Source of the DNA: JANNPJ01 sp965200525
GTDB taxonomy: Bacteria; Actinomycetota; Actinomycetes; Actinomycetales; Kineosporiaceae
Assembly: GCA_965200525.1 (NCBI GenBank)
Contig: OZ241368.1
Location: 2,666,001-2,730,000 of the forward strand
Reading direction: 5' to 3'
Length of the DNA stretch: 64,000 bases
Shown here: piece after piece, positions 50,477-58,766 of the stretch
How the letters are laid out: every line of letters begins with the position of its first letter
Position numbering within the stretch: the first letter of the stretch is position 1
The notes under the pieces: generated by a model
Told to the model about the DNA's origin: nothing
The model's input: only the letters and a program-made list of their open reading frames with translations
Databases searched by the model: none
Made by a program: the position numbers and the translations under genes

Positions 50477-51724
50477 ATGGCCAAGCCGCAGGTTCTGGAC
50501 GTCGCCGGGCGCGAGGTGACCATCACCAACCCCGACAAACTGGTGTTCCCCCCGGCCGTCGGTGGTTCCGGTCCCGGGCTGACCAAGCTCGACCTGGTCC
50601 GGTACTACCTGGCCGTGGCCGACGGCGCGCTGCGGGGCACGGCGGGCCGCCCGATGATCCTCAAACGGTTCGTGAAGGGCATCGACGAGGAGGCGTTCTT
50701 CCAGAAGCGGGCGCCGACCAGCCGGCCCGACTGGATCGAGGTGGCCGAGCTCAAGTACGCCTCCGGCCGCTCGGCCGAGGAGGTGGTGCTCCGCGACGCC
50801 GCCGCCCTGGCCTGGGTGGTCAACCTGGGCTGCATCGACCTGAACCCGCACCCGGTGCAGGCCGAGGATCTCGACCGGCCCGACGAGCTGCGGATCGACC
50901 TGGACCCGGTGCCGGGCGTGCCCTGGGGCCAGATCGTCGAGGTCGCGCTCGTGGTCAAGCAGGTGCTGGAGGACCACGGCCTGAGCGCCTGGCCCAAGAC
51001 GTCGGGGTCGCGCGGCTTTCACATCTACGCCCCGGTGACGCCGTTGTGGCTGTTCCGCGATCTGCGGCTGGCGGCCGAGACGGTGGCTCGGGAGGTGGAG
51101 AACCGGGCTCCGCAGCTGGCCACCAGCAAGTGGTGGAAGGAGGAGCGGGAAGGGGTTTTCGTGGACTTCAACCAGAACGCCAAGGACCGGACCGTGGCCT
51201 CGGCCTACTCCGTCCGGGCGGTGGCCGATGCCCGCGTCTCGACCCCGCTGACCTGGGACGAGGTGCCGGGCTGCCACCCGGAAGGGTTCACCCTGACCAC
51301 GGTTGCGCAGCGGTTCGCCGAGATCGGCGACCCGTGGGCCGGGATGGCTTCGGCGCCGGGGTCGCTGGAGCCGCTGCTGGCCCTGGCCAAGCGGCTCGGC
51401 CCGGCCGAGAAGCCCCCCAAGGGCGAGGGCCGCCGTCAGTCCACGATGCCGTTGATCGAGATTGCCCGGGCCAAGACCAAGGACGAGGCGCTGGCCGGGC
51501 TGGAGCGCTGGAAGGAGCGGCACCCGGCCGTCGCCCAGCGGCTGGAGGTGCCCGACGTCCTGGTCGACGGGATGCGGGGGCGCAGCTCCATCTGGTACCG
51601 GATCAGGGTCAACCTGCAGCACGTTCCGGAGGCCGAGCGCCCGGAGCAGGAGCCGCTGGAGGTCGACTACGACCCGTGGGCGAACGCGGTCTGGAACCGC
51701 GACCAGCCCGCCCCGCCCGAGTGA
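50477..51724 (+). CDS. Stand-alone LigD-type polymerase/primase domain
   Basis: A 415-residue archaeo-eukaryotic primase-fold polymerase equal to the PolDom of LigD. Start signature VTITNPDKLVFP, the catalytic DLDP pair (Asp141, Asp143) in RIDLDPVPG, the SGSRGFHIYAP nucleotide-binding His-containing strand, a third acidic residue in VFVDFNQN, and SSIWYRIRVNLQHVP near the end. It adds ribo- or deoxynucleotides at DNA breaks during non-homologous end joining. No Ku or ligase gene is adjacent, so partners would be elsewhere. Its 3' end overlaps the convergent GT87 gene by 116 bp. Confidence 0.92.
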   Translation: MAKPQVLDVAGREVTITNPDKLVFPPAVGGSGPGLTKLDLVRYYLAVADGALRGTAGRPMILKRFVKGIDEEAFFQKRAPTSRPDWIEVAELKYASGRSAEEVVLRDAAALAWVVNLGCIDLNPHPVQAEDLDRPDELRIDLDPVPGVPWGQIVEVALVVKQVLEDHGLSAWPKTSGSRGFHIYAPVTPLWLFRDLRLAAETVAREVENRAPQLATSKWWKEEREGVFVDFNQNAKDRTVASAYSVRAVADARVSTPLTWDEVPGCHPEGFTLTTVAQRFAEIGDPWAGMASAPGSLEPLLALAKRLGPAEKPPKGEGRRQSTMPLIEIARAKTKDEALAGLERWKERHPAVAQRLEVPDVLVDGMRGRSSIWYRIRVNLQHVPEAERPEQEPLEVDYDPWANAVWNRDQPAPPE

Positions 51725-52868
51725 GCGCCAGTTCCCGCCGGGCGAGGTGGCCCAGGAAGGTCAGGCCGGCCAGCAGGTAGGCGTTCGCGACCAGGGTCAG
51801 CCAGCCGTGCCGGCCGTACTCGGCCGGGCCGCCGGAGTGCGGCGTCCACCACATCGGGGCCAGCACGAACAATCCGTAGCCGGCGACGGCGGCGCGGCTC
51901 ACGGCGATCCGGGCTCCGATCACCCAGGTCCCACCGGCCTGCTCCCGGGCCAGCAGAGCCAGGGCCGGAACGACCCAGACCCAATGATGGGTCCAGGAGA
52001 TCGGCGAGACCAGCAGGCCGGTCGTACCGGTGGCCGCGGTCGCCGTCAGCCAGTCGCCGCGCCGGGCCGCCCGGCGGCCGAGCGTGAGCCCGGCCACGGC
52101 GAGCACCAGCGGGACCAGCAGGAACCAGGAGCCCACGGCATCACGGCCGCCGAGAATGCGCAGGGCCGCCCCGAACGGCGACTGGTTGCTGATGTACGGC
52201 GCCCCGACCCGGCGGGTGTCGTGAAACAGGTGCAGCCAGTAGAGCCGCGAGGCGCCGGGGGCGATCAGGAAGGCCGCGACCGTGACCCCGGCGAAGGTCG
52301 CACCGGCGGTCGCGGCGGCCCTGACCCGCCCGGACACCAGCAACAGCAGGACAAAGACGGCCGGCGTCAGCTTGATCGCGGTGGCCAGGCCGATCCCGAT
52401 GCCGGCCGGGCGCCCGCGACCGACCCGGACCAGGTCGGCCAGGATCAGGGCCAGCAGCACCAGGTTGACCTGCCCCAGGAACAGCGAGTGCCAGACCGGT
52501 TCGAGCAGCAGGCCGGCCACCACCACGGCCGCCACCCGCCGGCCGGAGGCACGGGAGCCGGACAGGTGCAGCGTGCTGCGGCAGGCCCAGGCGAACGCGG
52601 CCACCGAGGCCAGTTCCCAGCCCACTCGGACGCCGGTGAGCGGCAGCCCGGCGAACGGCCGGAACAGCAACGCGGCGAACGGCGGGTAGGTGAACCAGTG
52701 GCCGGCCAGCGGGCTGAGGTAGAGCTGCTCGTCGTTGCCCACGGCCCGGCCGCCGAGCAGGTAGATGTGCAGATCGAGGCAGTTGTAGGCGATCGCGAAC
52801 ACCACCACGGCTATCAGCTCCACCCCGAGAACCACCGGCACCGCCGTCCTGAACCACCGCTTCACCAC
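51609..52868 (-). CDS. GT87-family membrane mannosyltransferase-like protein
   Basis: A 419-residue polytopic protein with about nine or ten helices of the DUF2029/GT87 (PimE-like) family. The first external loop has DLHIYLLGGRAV with the catalytic-type Asp after helix 1, followed by WFTYPPFAALLFRP; later VSPISWTHHWVW is characteristic. It should transfer mannose or another sugar from a polyprenyl phosphate outside the membrane. The last ~40 residues are Arg/Pro-rich and are encoded antisense to the LigD-type gene; the functional end is probably near ARRELALT. GTG start at 52868. Confidence 0.88.
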   Translation of the reverse strand: MVKRWFRTAVPVVLGVELIAVVVFAIAYNCLDLHIYLLGGRAVGNDEQLYLSPLAGHWFTYPPFAALLFRPFAGLPLTGVRVGWELASVAAFAWACRSTLHLSGSRASGRRVAAVVVAGLLLEPVWHSLFLGQVNLVLLALILADLVRVGRGRPAGIGIGLATAIKLTPAVFVLLLLVSGRVRAAATAGATFAGVTVAAFLIAPGASRLYWLHLFHDTRRVGAPYISNQSPFGAALRILGGRDAVGSWFLLVPLVLAVAGLTLGRRAARRGDWLTATAATGTTGLLVSPISWTHHWVWVVPALALLAREQAGGTWVIGARIAVSRAAVAGYGLFVLAPMWWTPHSGGPAEYGRHGWLTLVANAYLLAGLTFLGHLARRELALTRAGRAGRGSRPRSPTGRSRPPAAPAPGARPPERAAG

Positions 52869-53054
52869 GCCCCCTGAGACCTCGCCTGCGACAAGGGCTC
52901 CACCGTCGCGGGGCGGGTCCCGGCGTCACATCGGGCTGTGGGAGGGGTGTGCCGGCCCGGGCTCGCCCAGCGGTCTACGCCCGCAGGTGCTCGCCCCCAG
53001 GCGTACGCCCCCGGGCTGATGCCCACGGGCGGTCCGCATGGTTACGCTCGATCA

Positions 53055-54254
53055 GTGGCCGCGACTGTGATGCTGACGCCGGGCCGGCGGCGCCCGTCGG
53101 TGGGCTCCTGGCTGCTCCTGATCGGTGCGCTCGCCGTCTTTCTCACGGCCCTTCGGCTGAACTACTTCTGGTCGAACGTCGGTCGCCGGCATGCGCTGCT
53201 GCCGTACGCGGGGTGTGCGCTCGCGGTGACGGTGTTCCTGCTCCGCCGTCGACCCGGGCGGGTCTTGGCCGTCCTGCTGGTGGTGGCCGTCTGGGTCTCG
53301 CTGACCGAACCGGATCCCACGCTGGTCATCAGCTCGTACCTGGTCGTCGGCGCGGCCCTCGGCCGGGTCGCCGTGACTCAGGTCCGGCGGCGCGCGGCCG
53401 TGCTGGCGGCGGTGGTTCTGCTGCTGATGGCCTTGGTTCTCGACCGTGGGGCGAGGCACCTGCTCGCCATGTCGGTGGTGCCGGTGACCGAGGTGCTGGT
53501 GATCCTCTCCGCGGTCACGGTGTGGACGATCGGCAGTTCGATCCGCCAGCGCCGGGAGTACGCCGAGAGCCTCCGGTCGCAGGCCATGGTTCAGGCGGTC
53601 ACCGCCGAGCGGCTGCGGATCGCCCGCGAACTGCACGATGTCGTGGCCCACAGCATCGGAGTGATCGCCATCCAGGCCGGGATGGGCAGCCGGGTGATCG
53701 ACACTCAGCCGGCCGAGGCCCGGCTGGCCCTGCAGGCGATCGAGAACACCAGCCGGCAGACCCTTCTCGGCCTGCGCTCCACTCTGGGCACGCTCCGCCA
53801 GGGCACCGGGACCGGCGACGAGCCACCGCTGCTGCCGGCGCCGGGCCTGGCCGAGCTCGACTCGCTGGTCGCCTCGACCGGTCAGGCCGGTGTCCGGGTC
53901 GACGTCGAATGGCCGGAGCCGCGACGGTCCTGGCCGGCCGACGTCGAGCTGTCGGCCTTCCGGATCGTTCAGGAAGCGGTGACCAACGTCGTCCGGCATT
54001 CCGGCGCCGATCGCTGCTGGGTCAGACTGACCGACGAGGGCGACGAGCTGGTGATCGAGGTCGTCGACCGCGGCCGGCCCGGCATCGGTGCTGCGGTGAC
54101 CGCCGGGCCCGATCCGGCGCCCGGGTCGCGGTACGGGATCATTGGGATGAGAGAGCGAGTTGCCATGCTGCACGGCCAGTTTCAGGCCGGTCCGAGCCCG
54201 GACGGCGGTTTCGCGGTCACCGCCCGGCTGCCCAGGCCGAGCGGCCGGCCGTGA
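53055..54254 (+). CDS. Sensor histidine kinase (HisKA_3)
   Basis: A 399-residue kinase with an N-terminal membrane domain of about five helices (17-160), a short coil, then phospho-acceptor His194 in IARELHDVVAHS, N box VQEAVTNVVRHSG and G boxes VVDRGRPG and GSRYGIIGMRERV. It passes phosphate to the LuxR-type regulator overlapping its stop (GTGA). GTG at 53055 used; ATG at 53070 is an alternative, and an ORF upstream to 52938 is unlikely. Signal unknown. Confidence 0.93.
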   Translation: MAATVMLTPGRRRPSVGSWLLLIGALAVFLTALRLNYFWSNVGRRHALLPYAGCALAVTVFLLRRRPGRVLAVLLVVAVWVSLTEPDPTLVISSYLVVGAALGRVAVTQVRRRAAVLAAVVLLLMALVLDRGARHLLAMSVVPVTEVLVILSAVTVWTIGSSIRQRREYAESLRSQAMVQAVTAERLRIARELHDVVAHSIGVIAIQAGMGSRVIDTQPAEARLALQAIENTSRQTLLGLRSTLGTLRQGTGTGDEPPLLPAPGLAELDSLVASTGQAGVRVDVEWPEPRRSWPADVELSAFRIVQEAVTNVVRHSGADRCWVRLTDEGDELVIEVVDRGRPGIGAAVTAGPDPAPGSRYGIIGMRERVAMLHGQFQAGPSPDGGFAVTARLPRPSGRP

Positions 54255-54925
54255 CCGTGCGCGTCGTCCTGGCCGACGACCAGGTGCTGATCCGGACCGG
54301 GCTGCGGGTACTGATCCACGACGCCCCGGACCTCGAGGTGGTGGGCGAGGCCGGCACCGGCCTGGAGGCGGTCGAGGTGGCCCGCGAACTGCGGCCGGAC
54401 GTCGTGGTGATGGACATCCGGATGCCCGGCCTGGACGGCATCGAGGCCACCGCGCGGATCACCCGGCAGTCGGCGGCGACCCGGGTCGCCGTCCTCACGA
54501 CGTTTCCGGAGGACGAGTACATCTACGCGGCGCTGCGCGCCGGTGCGAGCGGGTTCCTGGTCAAGGACATGGCCCTGGAGGACATCCTCAACGGGATCCG
54601 GGTGATCGCCGCCGGCGACGCGCTGATCGCCCCGAGCGTGACCGGCCGGCTGATCCGGGAGTTCGTCGACCGAGGCGAGGCCCGAGCCGCCCCGGCCGCC
54701 CCGGTCGCTCCGGTCGCCGACCTCAACGTGACCGAGCGGGAGCGGGAGGTGCTCATCCTGGTCGGCCAGGGCCGGTCCAACTCGGAGATCGCCGAGCAGT
54801 TGTACATCAGTGTGGCCACGGCCAAGGCGCACGTGGGCCGGCTCCTGACCAAGCTGGCCGCGCGGGACCGGGTGCAGCTCGTGATCATCGCCTACCGGGC
54901 CGGCCTGGTCACCGCCCGCCCCTGA
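54251..54925 (+). CDS. LuxR/NarL-family response regulator
   Basis: A 224-residue regulator: receiver with acidic pair ADD at about 8-10, phospho-Asp55 in VVVMDIRMPG, Thr in LTTF and Lys in LVKDMALED; an Ala/Pro-rich linker; LuxR helix-turn-helix LNVTEREREVLILVGQGRSNSEIAEQL and ISVATAKAHVGRLLTKL, here cited in parts. Cognate partner of the overlapping kinase. Targets not evident. Confidence 0.94.
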   Translation: MTVRVVLADDQVLIRTGLRVLIHDAPDLEVVGEAGTGLEAVEVARELRPDVVVMDIRMPGLDGIEATARITRQSAATRVAVLTTFPEDEYIYAALRAGASGFLVKDMALEDILNGIRVIAAGDALIAPSVTGRLIREFVDRGEARAAPAAPVAPVADLNVTEREREVLILVGQGRSNSEIAEQLYISVATAKAHVGRLLTKLAARDRVQLVIIAYRAGLVTARP

Positions 54926-54941
54926 CTCGGAGCGAGCCGGA

Positions 54942-55514
54942 TCAGCCGGTCGTCAACAGGACGTCGACACCGCGCTCCAGGGTCTGGCGGGCCTGTTCGG
55001 GATCGCCGAGGTAGCCGGCCACCATCGCGCCGTCCCGCAGCATCATAAAGTGTTGCGCGGCCGCCTCGGGTTCGGGGTTACCGGAGCGCCGCAGGGCGTC
55101 GGCGACGGTGCTGCGCAGCCATTCGCGATGGTCCAGGACGGCGCGGTGCACCGGGCTGGTCCGGTCCGGGTACTCGGCGGCGGCGTTGATGAAGGCGCAC
55201 CCGCGGAATCCGGGCCGGCAGATGGTGGCGCCCAGGCCCCAGGCCAGCCTGCGGATCAGCTCGACCGGGCTCAGGGCCGCCGAGTCGGCCGCCGCCAGCG
55301 CGCCCCGGATCTCGTCGTCGGTGGCCCGGATGTAGGCGACCACCAGGTCTTCCTTGCTCGGGAAGTGCCGGTAGAACGTCGAGCGGGTGACCCCCGCCAA
55401 CTGCAGGACCTGGTCGACCCCGACGTCGTGGATGCCTTCGGCGTAGAAGATCGCCGACGCCGTGCGGAGCAGGCGCTCGCGCGGCTCGGACGCGCGCCCG
55501 GTGGTCGTGACCAT
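54942..55514 (-). CDS. TetR-family repressor divergent from ohr
   Basis: A 190-residue TetR regulator: helix-turn-helix about 12-55 (RERLLRTASAIFYAEGIHDV; VDQVLQLAGVTRSTFYRHF; KEDLVVAYI). The C-terminal ligand domain has CRPGFRGCAFINAAAEYPD, a Cys-containing pattern common in actinobacterial TetR proteins, with two Cys nearby that could sense oxidants. Twin palindromes lie between it and ohr. Usually ohr is controlled by MarR-type OhrR, so this pairing is notable. Confidence 0.92.
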   Translation of the reverse strand: MVTTTGRASEPRERLLRTASAIFYAEGIHDVGVDQVLQLAGVTRSTFYRHFPSKEDLVVAYIRATDDEIRGALAAADSAALSPVELIRRLAWGLGATICRPGFRGCAFINAAAEYPDRTSPVHRAVLDHREWLRSTVADALRRSGNPEPEAAAQHFMMLRDGAMVAGYLGDPEQARQTLERGVDVLLTTG

Positions 55515-55537
55515 GACAATCACAATATCACTTGGCC

Positions 55538-55555
55538 AGACCGAACGTTCTGTCT
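55538..55555. promoter_or_regulatory. TetR-type operator copy 1
   Basis: AGACCGAACGTTCTGTCT, a near-perfect 18-bp palindrome with core GAACGTTC, 24 bp upstream of the TetR start. A TTGACT box (55555-55560) overlaps its right end, so binding would block a plus-strand promoter. Confidence 0.82.
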
Positions 55556-55588
55556 TGACTTTTCCCGCGCCGGAGATCAAGGTCTTAA

Positions 55589-55606
55589 AGACAGAACGTT
55601 CAGTCT
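55589..55606. promoter_or_regulatory. TetR-type operator copy 2
   Basis: AGACAGAACGTTCAGTCT, the same 18-bp palindrome, 51 bp centre-to-centre from copy 1 and 22 bp before the ohr ATG. Placed over the likely ohr transcription start. Confidence 0.82.
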
Positions 55607-55627
55607 CTCTATCGGAGGTTCTCCACC

Positions 55628-56053
55628 ATGGCTGCTGTTTACACCGCTGTCGCGACCGCTACCGGCAACGGGCGCGACGGGCACACCCGCAGCTCGGACG
55701 GCGTGCTCGACCTCGACCTGGCCGTTCCGAAGGAGATGGGTGGCCCGGGCGGGGAGAAGTCCAACCCGGAGCAGCTGTTCGCGGCCGGCTACGCCGCCTG
55801 CTTCCACTCGGCGCTCAAGGTCGTCGGCCGCCACGAGAAGGCGAACGTGGACGATTCCGTGGTCACGGCCGAGGTCGGCATCGGCCCCAACGACGCCGGC
55901 GGCTTCGCCCTGGAGATCACCCTGCGGGTCGAGCTCAGCCACCTCGACCAGGCCGCGGCCGAGGCCCTGGTCGCCGCGGCCCACCAGGTCTGCCCCTACT
56001 CCAACGCCACTCGGGGCAACGTCGACGTCACGCTTGAGGTCGTCACCGCCTGA
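55628..56053 (+). CDS. ohr: Organic hydroperoxide resistance protein Ohr
   Basis: A 141-residue OsmC/Ohr-fold thiol peroxidase. Peroxidatic Cys58 in GYAACFHSAL and resolving Cys122 in HQVCPYSNA, with Arg21 in HTRSSDG and NPEQLFAAGY before the first Cys. It reduces organic and lipid hydroperoxides using lipoylated protein partners. Good AUCGGAGG-type site before the ATG. The 14-bp palindrome CCTGACCGGTCAGG (56049-56062) covers its stop and that of the convergent kinase gene. Confidence 0.95.
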   Translation: MAAVYTAVATATGNGRDGHTRSSDGVLDLDLAVPKEMGGPGGEKSNPEQLFAAGYAACFHSALKVVGRHEKANVDDSVVTAEVGIGPNDAGGFALEITLRVELSHLDQAAAEALVAAAHQVCPYSNATRGNVDVTLEVVTA

Positions 56054-56057
56054 CCGG

Positions 56058-57377
56058 TCAGGACGGCGCCGACTCGGCCAGCAGGGTGTCCAGGGCATCG
56101 ATCGTGGCGTAGGCCCAGCGGGGCAGGAACCGGATCGAGTAGATCAGGTCCCGGCAGGCTTGTTCCACGAGAAACGACGGCAGCAACCGGAGGTCCAGCA
56201 CCTCGGGACGACCCCGGTCGGCCAGCTCGCGGCGATACGCGGCCAGCAGGTCGGCCCGGGCCGCGCGGCTCCAGGCATCGACCTCGGCCGTGATCGAGAA
56301 CCCGGCCCGCCGATCGGCGATCCGGCCCACCTGGTCGACGCTCAGCAACAGTTGAGCCAGGTCGCGGACCGGTGACTGGACCGCTCCGGCGGCCGGTTCC
56401 GCGGCGCCGCCAGAGCGGGCGCTCAGCACCGGATTGCCGTCGAAGTCGATCACGGCCAGGCCGCCGGGCCAGCTGAGCACCTGGCCGACGTGCAGATCTC
56501 CGTGGATGCGCTGCACCGGCGTCGTCCCCCGGACCGCGGCCAGCCGATCGATGGCGGCGGCCATCGCCTCGCGGTGCTGTTCGATCGCCCGGGACGGCGG
56601 GCGTTGCGGCCGGCCGTTCTCCGGGCCCGCGCTCGCGCCGTCCACCTCGCCGATCCGAGCGACCACCTCGGCCAGCCGGGCCCGGGCCGCGGCCTGCCAG
56701 GGCCCAATCACCTCGCCACCGACCGCCGCCACCGGTTCGGGCAGCACGCTCGACGCGGTGGCGAAGGCCGCGTGCAGGCCGGCCAGCAACCGGCCCAGCT
56801 CGGCCGGAAAATCCGGCCGGTCACCGGACTCGACCGCGTCCAGGCACCACTGCCAACCGTCGACCGCCCCGGGCAGGAACGCCGTGGCCAGGGCCAGCGG
56901 AACCTCGGCACCGCTCGGCGCCGTCCAGGTCAGAGCGCCGAAGGTGGCCGGCACCCCGGCGAACCCGAGTTCGGCCAGGTGGGCCAGCCCGGTCAGGGCC
57001 GGCTGCTCGGCGTCCTCCACCTGGCGCAGCCACTTGACCACCGCCAGCTCGCCGACGACCACCGAACGGTTCGTCTGGTCGACCGTGATCCGGCGCTCGC
57101 CGGCACCCGGTCGGCCGGGGCGGATCAACCGGACCAGCCGGAAGCCCGGCCCGAGCGGCCGTTCCGGCTCCGGCCCGGCGGCCAGCTGCTCGATCAGCCA
57201 GCGCGAGGCCACACTCTCGGCGCTGCTGCTCGCGGCGGCGGCGGAGGCGCCGGCCGGACCGGTTCCGGCCTCGAAAGACAGGGTCGGCCGCCAGGCCCGG
57301 CCGTCGGCCGGCAGGTCCAGTCGCACCCCGCCGAGCCGGGTCAGCGCGTCCACCTGGTCAACCTCGCTCTTTTTCAC
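56058..57377 (-). CDS. Maltokinase/glucosamine-kinase-like sugar kinase
   Basis: A 439-residue eukaryotic-kinase-like phosphotransferase. A cap-like N-terminal part (about 1-130) includes RLVRLIRPGRPG, the phosphate-site Lys is in LAVVKWLRQ, catalytic loop QRIHGDLHVGQVL, metal-binding VIDFDGNP, and a late helix region YRRELADRG. This is the layout of Mak/Pep2 maltokinases and of actinobacterial glucosamine kinases; the sugar cannot be fixed here. No treS or glgE lies nearby. Start taken at GTG 57377; TTG at 57428 would add 17 residues. Confidence 0.78.
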   Translation of the reverse strand: MKKSEVDQVDALTRLGGVRLDLPADGRAWRPTLSFEAGTGPAGASAAAASSSAESVASRWLIEQLAAGPEPERPLGPGFRLVRLIRPGRPGAGERRITVDQTNRSVVVGELAVVKWLRQVEDAEQPALTGLAHLAELGFAGVPATFGALTWTAPSGAEVPLALATAFLPGAVDGWQWCLDAVESGDRPDFPAELGRLLAGLHAAFATASSVLPEPVAAVGGEVIGPWQAAARARLAEVVARIGEVDGASAGPENGRPQRPPSRAIEQHREAMAAAIDRLAAVRGTTPVQRIHGDLHVGQVLSWPGGLAVIDFDGNPVLSARSGGAAEPAAGAVQSPVRDLAQLLLSVDQVGRIADRRAGFSITAEVDAWSRAARADLLAAYRRELADRGRPEVLDLRLLPSFLVEQACRDLIYSIRFLPRWAYATIDALDTLLAESAPS

Positions 57378-57458
57378 ATCAACTTCGTGATGACGTGGGC
57401 GGCCTCGTGGCCCGAGGATACGACGCAACCTTCATCGTTGATTTCTGGGAGCTCATCC

Positions 57459-58763
57459 GTGCCAGACCCCGCGCCGCTCACCGTGCTCTTCATGCCCGAG
57501 AGCGCCTACGGCCCGACCAACAACTGCATCGGGATCGGTGACGTGCTGAAGAGCCGAGGCCACCGGGTGGTGTTCGCGGCCGAGGCCTCCTGGCAGGGCA
57601 AGCTGACCGCGCTCGGCTTCGAGGAGGAGCTGGTGCACCTGGCGCCGGTTCCGGACGAGCCTCAGGACGCCGGCCAGTTCTGGAAGGACTTCATCCGGGA
57701 GACCGCTCCGGAGTTTCGTAAACCGACCATCCAGCAGCTCGACACCTGGGTGAAGCCGGTCTGGGAGGAGCTGATCGGAGGGGCCCGGTTCTGCGAGCCG
57801 CAACTGCGCGACATCATCGCCCGGACCGCTCCCGACGTGATCGTCGAGGACAACGTGGTCAGCTTTCCGGCCCTGGTGACGGCGGGCCAGCCGTTCGTCC
57901 GGATCGTCTCCTGCAACCCGCTCGAGCTCAAGGGGCCCGCGGTAGCTCCCGCGTTCTCCGGCCATCCCGCGGCCGACCAGGTCGAATGGCCGGCGTTCCG
58001 GGCCGAGTACGAGCGCACCCACCGGGCCCTGTGGGCCGACTTCAACGCCTGGGTGATCGAGCAGGGTGCGGCGCCGCTGGCCGACCTGGAGTTCATTCAC
58101 GAAGGCGCCGTCAACCTCTACGTGTACCCCGAGGAGCTCGACTACGTCGCCGACCGGCCGCTCGGGCCGAGCTGGCACCGGCTGGAGTCGAGCGTGCGGC
58201 GCACCGACACCCCGGTCGAACTGCCGCCGATGCTCACCGACCGGCCCGAGGGCAGCGCGCTGATCTACTTCAGCCTCGGTTCGCTCGGCAGCGCCGACGT
58301 GAAGCTGATGCGCCGGGTGATCTCGGCCCTGGCCCAGACCCCGCACCGGTACATCGTCAGCATGGGCCCGCTGCACGACGAGCTGGTGCTGGCCCCGAAC
58401 ATGTGGGGGGCCGAGTTCCTGCCCCAGACCGCGATCCTGCCGCTGGTCGACCTGGTGATCACCCACGGTGGCAACAACACCACCACCGAGGCCATGCACT
58501 TCGGCGTGCCGATGATCGTGCTGCCGCTGTTCTGGGACCAGTACGACAACGCTCAGCGGGTGGACGAGACCGGGTTCGGGGTCCGGCTCGACCCGTACCG
58601 CTTCACCGACACCCAGATCCAGCAGGCGATCCGCACCCTGCTCACGGACGACGTCCTCCGGGCCCGCCTGGCGGCGGCGTCGCAGCGAATCCAGTCCGCT
58701 CAGGGCCTCGAACGGGCCGCCGACCTCATCGAGGCCGCCGCCCGACCGGCCGCGGTGGGCTGA
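57459..58763 (+). CDS. UGT/MGT-like GT-B glycosyltransferase
   Basis: A 434-residue cytosolic glycosyltransferase of the macrolide/UDP-sugar type (GT1). N-terminal Rossmann start VLFMPESAYGPTNNCIGIGD, a central Ser-Leu-Gly-Ser turn (ALIYFSLGSLGSADV), and the donor motif region FLPQTAILPLVDLVITHGG, then TEAMHFGVPMIVLPLFWDQ, with His-Gly-Gly and Asp-Gln. It transfers sugar to a small acceptor (macrolide, flavonoid, lipid or steroid); no biosynthetic cluster is next to it. GTG at 57459 follows GGGAG; an upstream open frame is not similar to the family. Confidence 0.9.
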   Translation: MPDPAPLTVLFMPESAYGPTNNCIGIGDVLKSRGHRVVFAAEASWQGKLTALGFEEELVHLAPVPDEPQDAGQFWKDFIRETAPEFRKPTIQQLDTWVKPVWEELIGGARFCEPQLRDIIARTAPDVIVEDNVVSFPALVTAGQPFVRIVSCNPLELKGPAVAPAFSGHPAADQVEWPAFRAEYERTHRALWADFNAWVIEQGAAPLADLEFIHEGAVNLYVYPEELDYVADRPLGPSWHRLESSVRRTDTPVELPPMLTDRPEGSALIYFSLGSLGSADVKLMRRVISALAQTPHRYIVSMGPLHDELVLAPNMWGAEFLPQTAILPLVDLVITHGGNNTTTEAMHFGVPMIVLPLFWDQYDNAQRVDETGFGVRLDPYRFTDTQIQQAIRTLLTDDVLRARLAAASQRIQSAQGLERAADLIEAAARPAAVG

Positions 58764-58766
58764 GGG

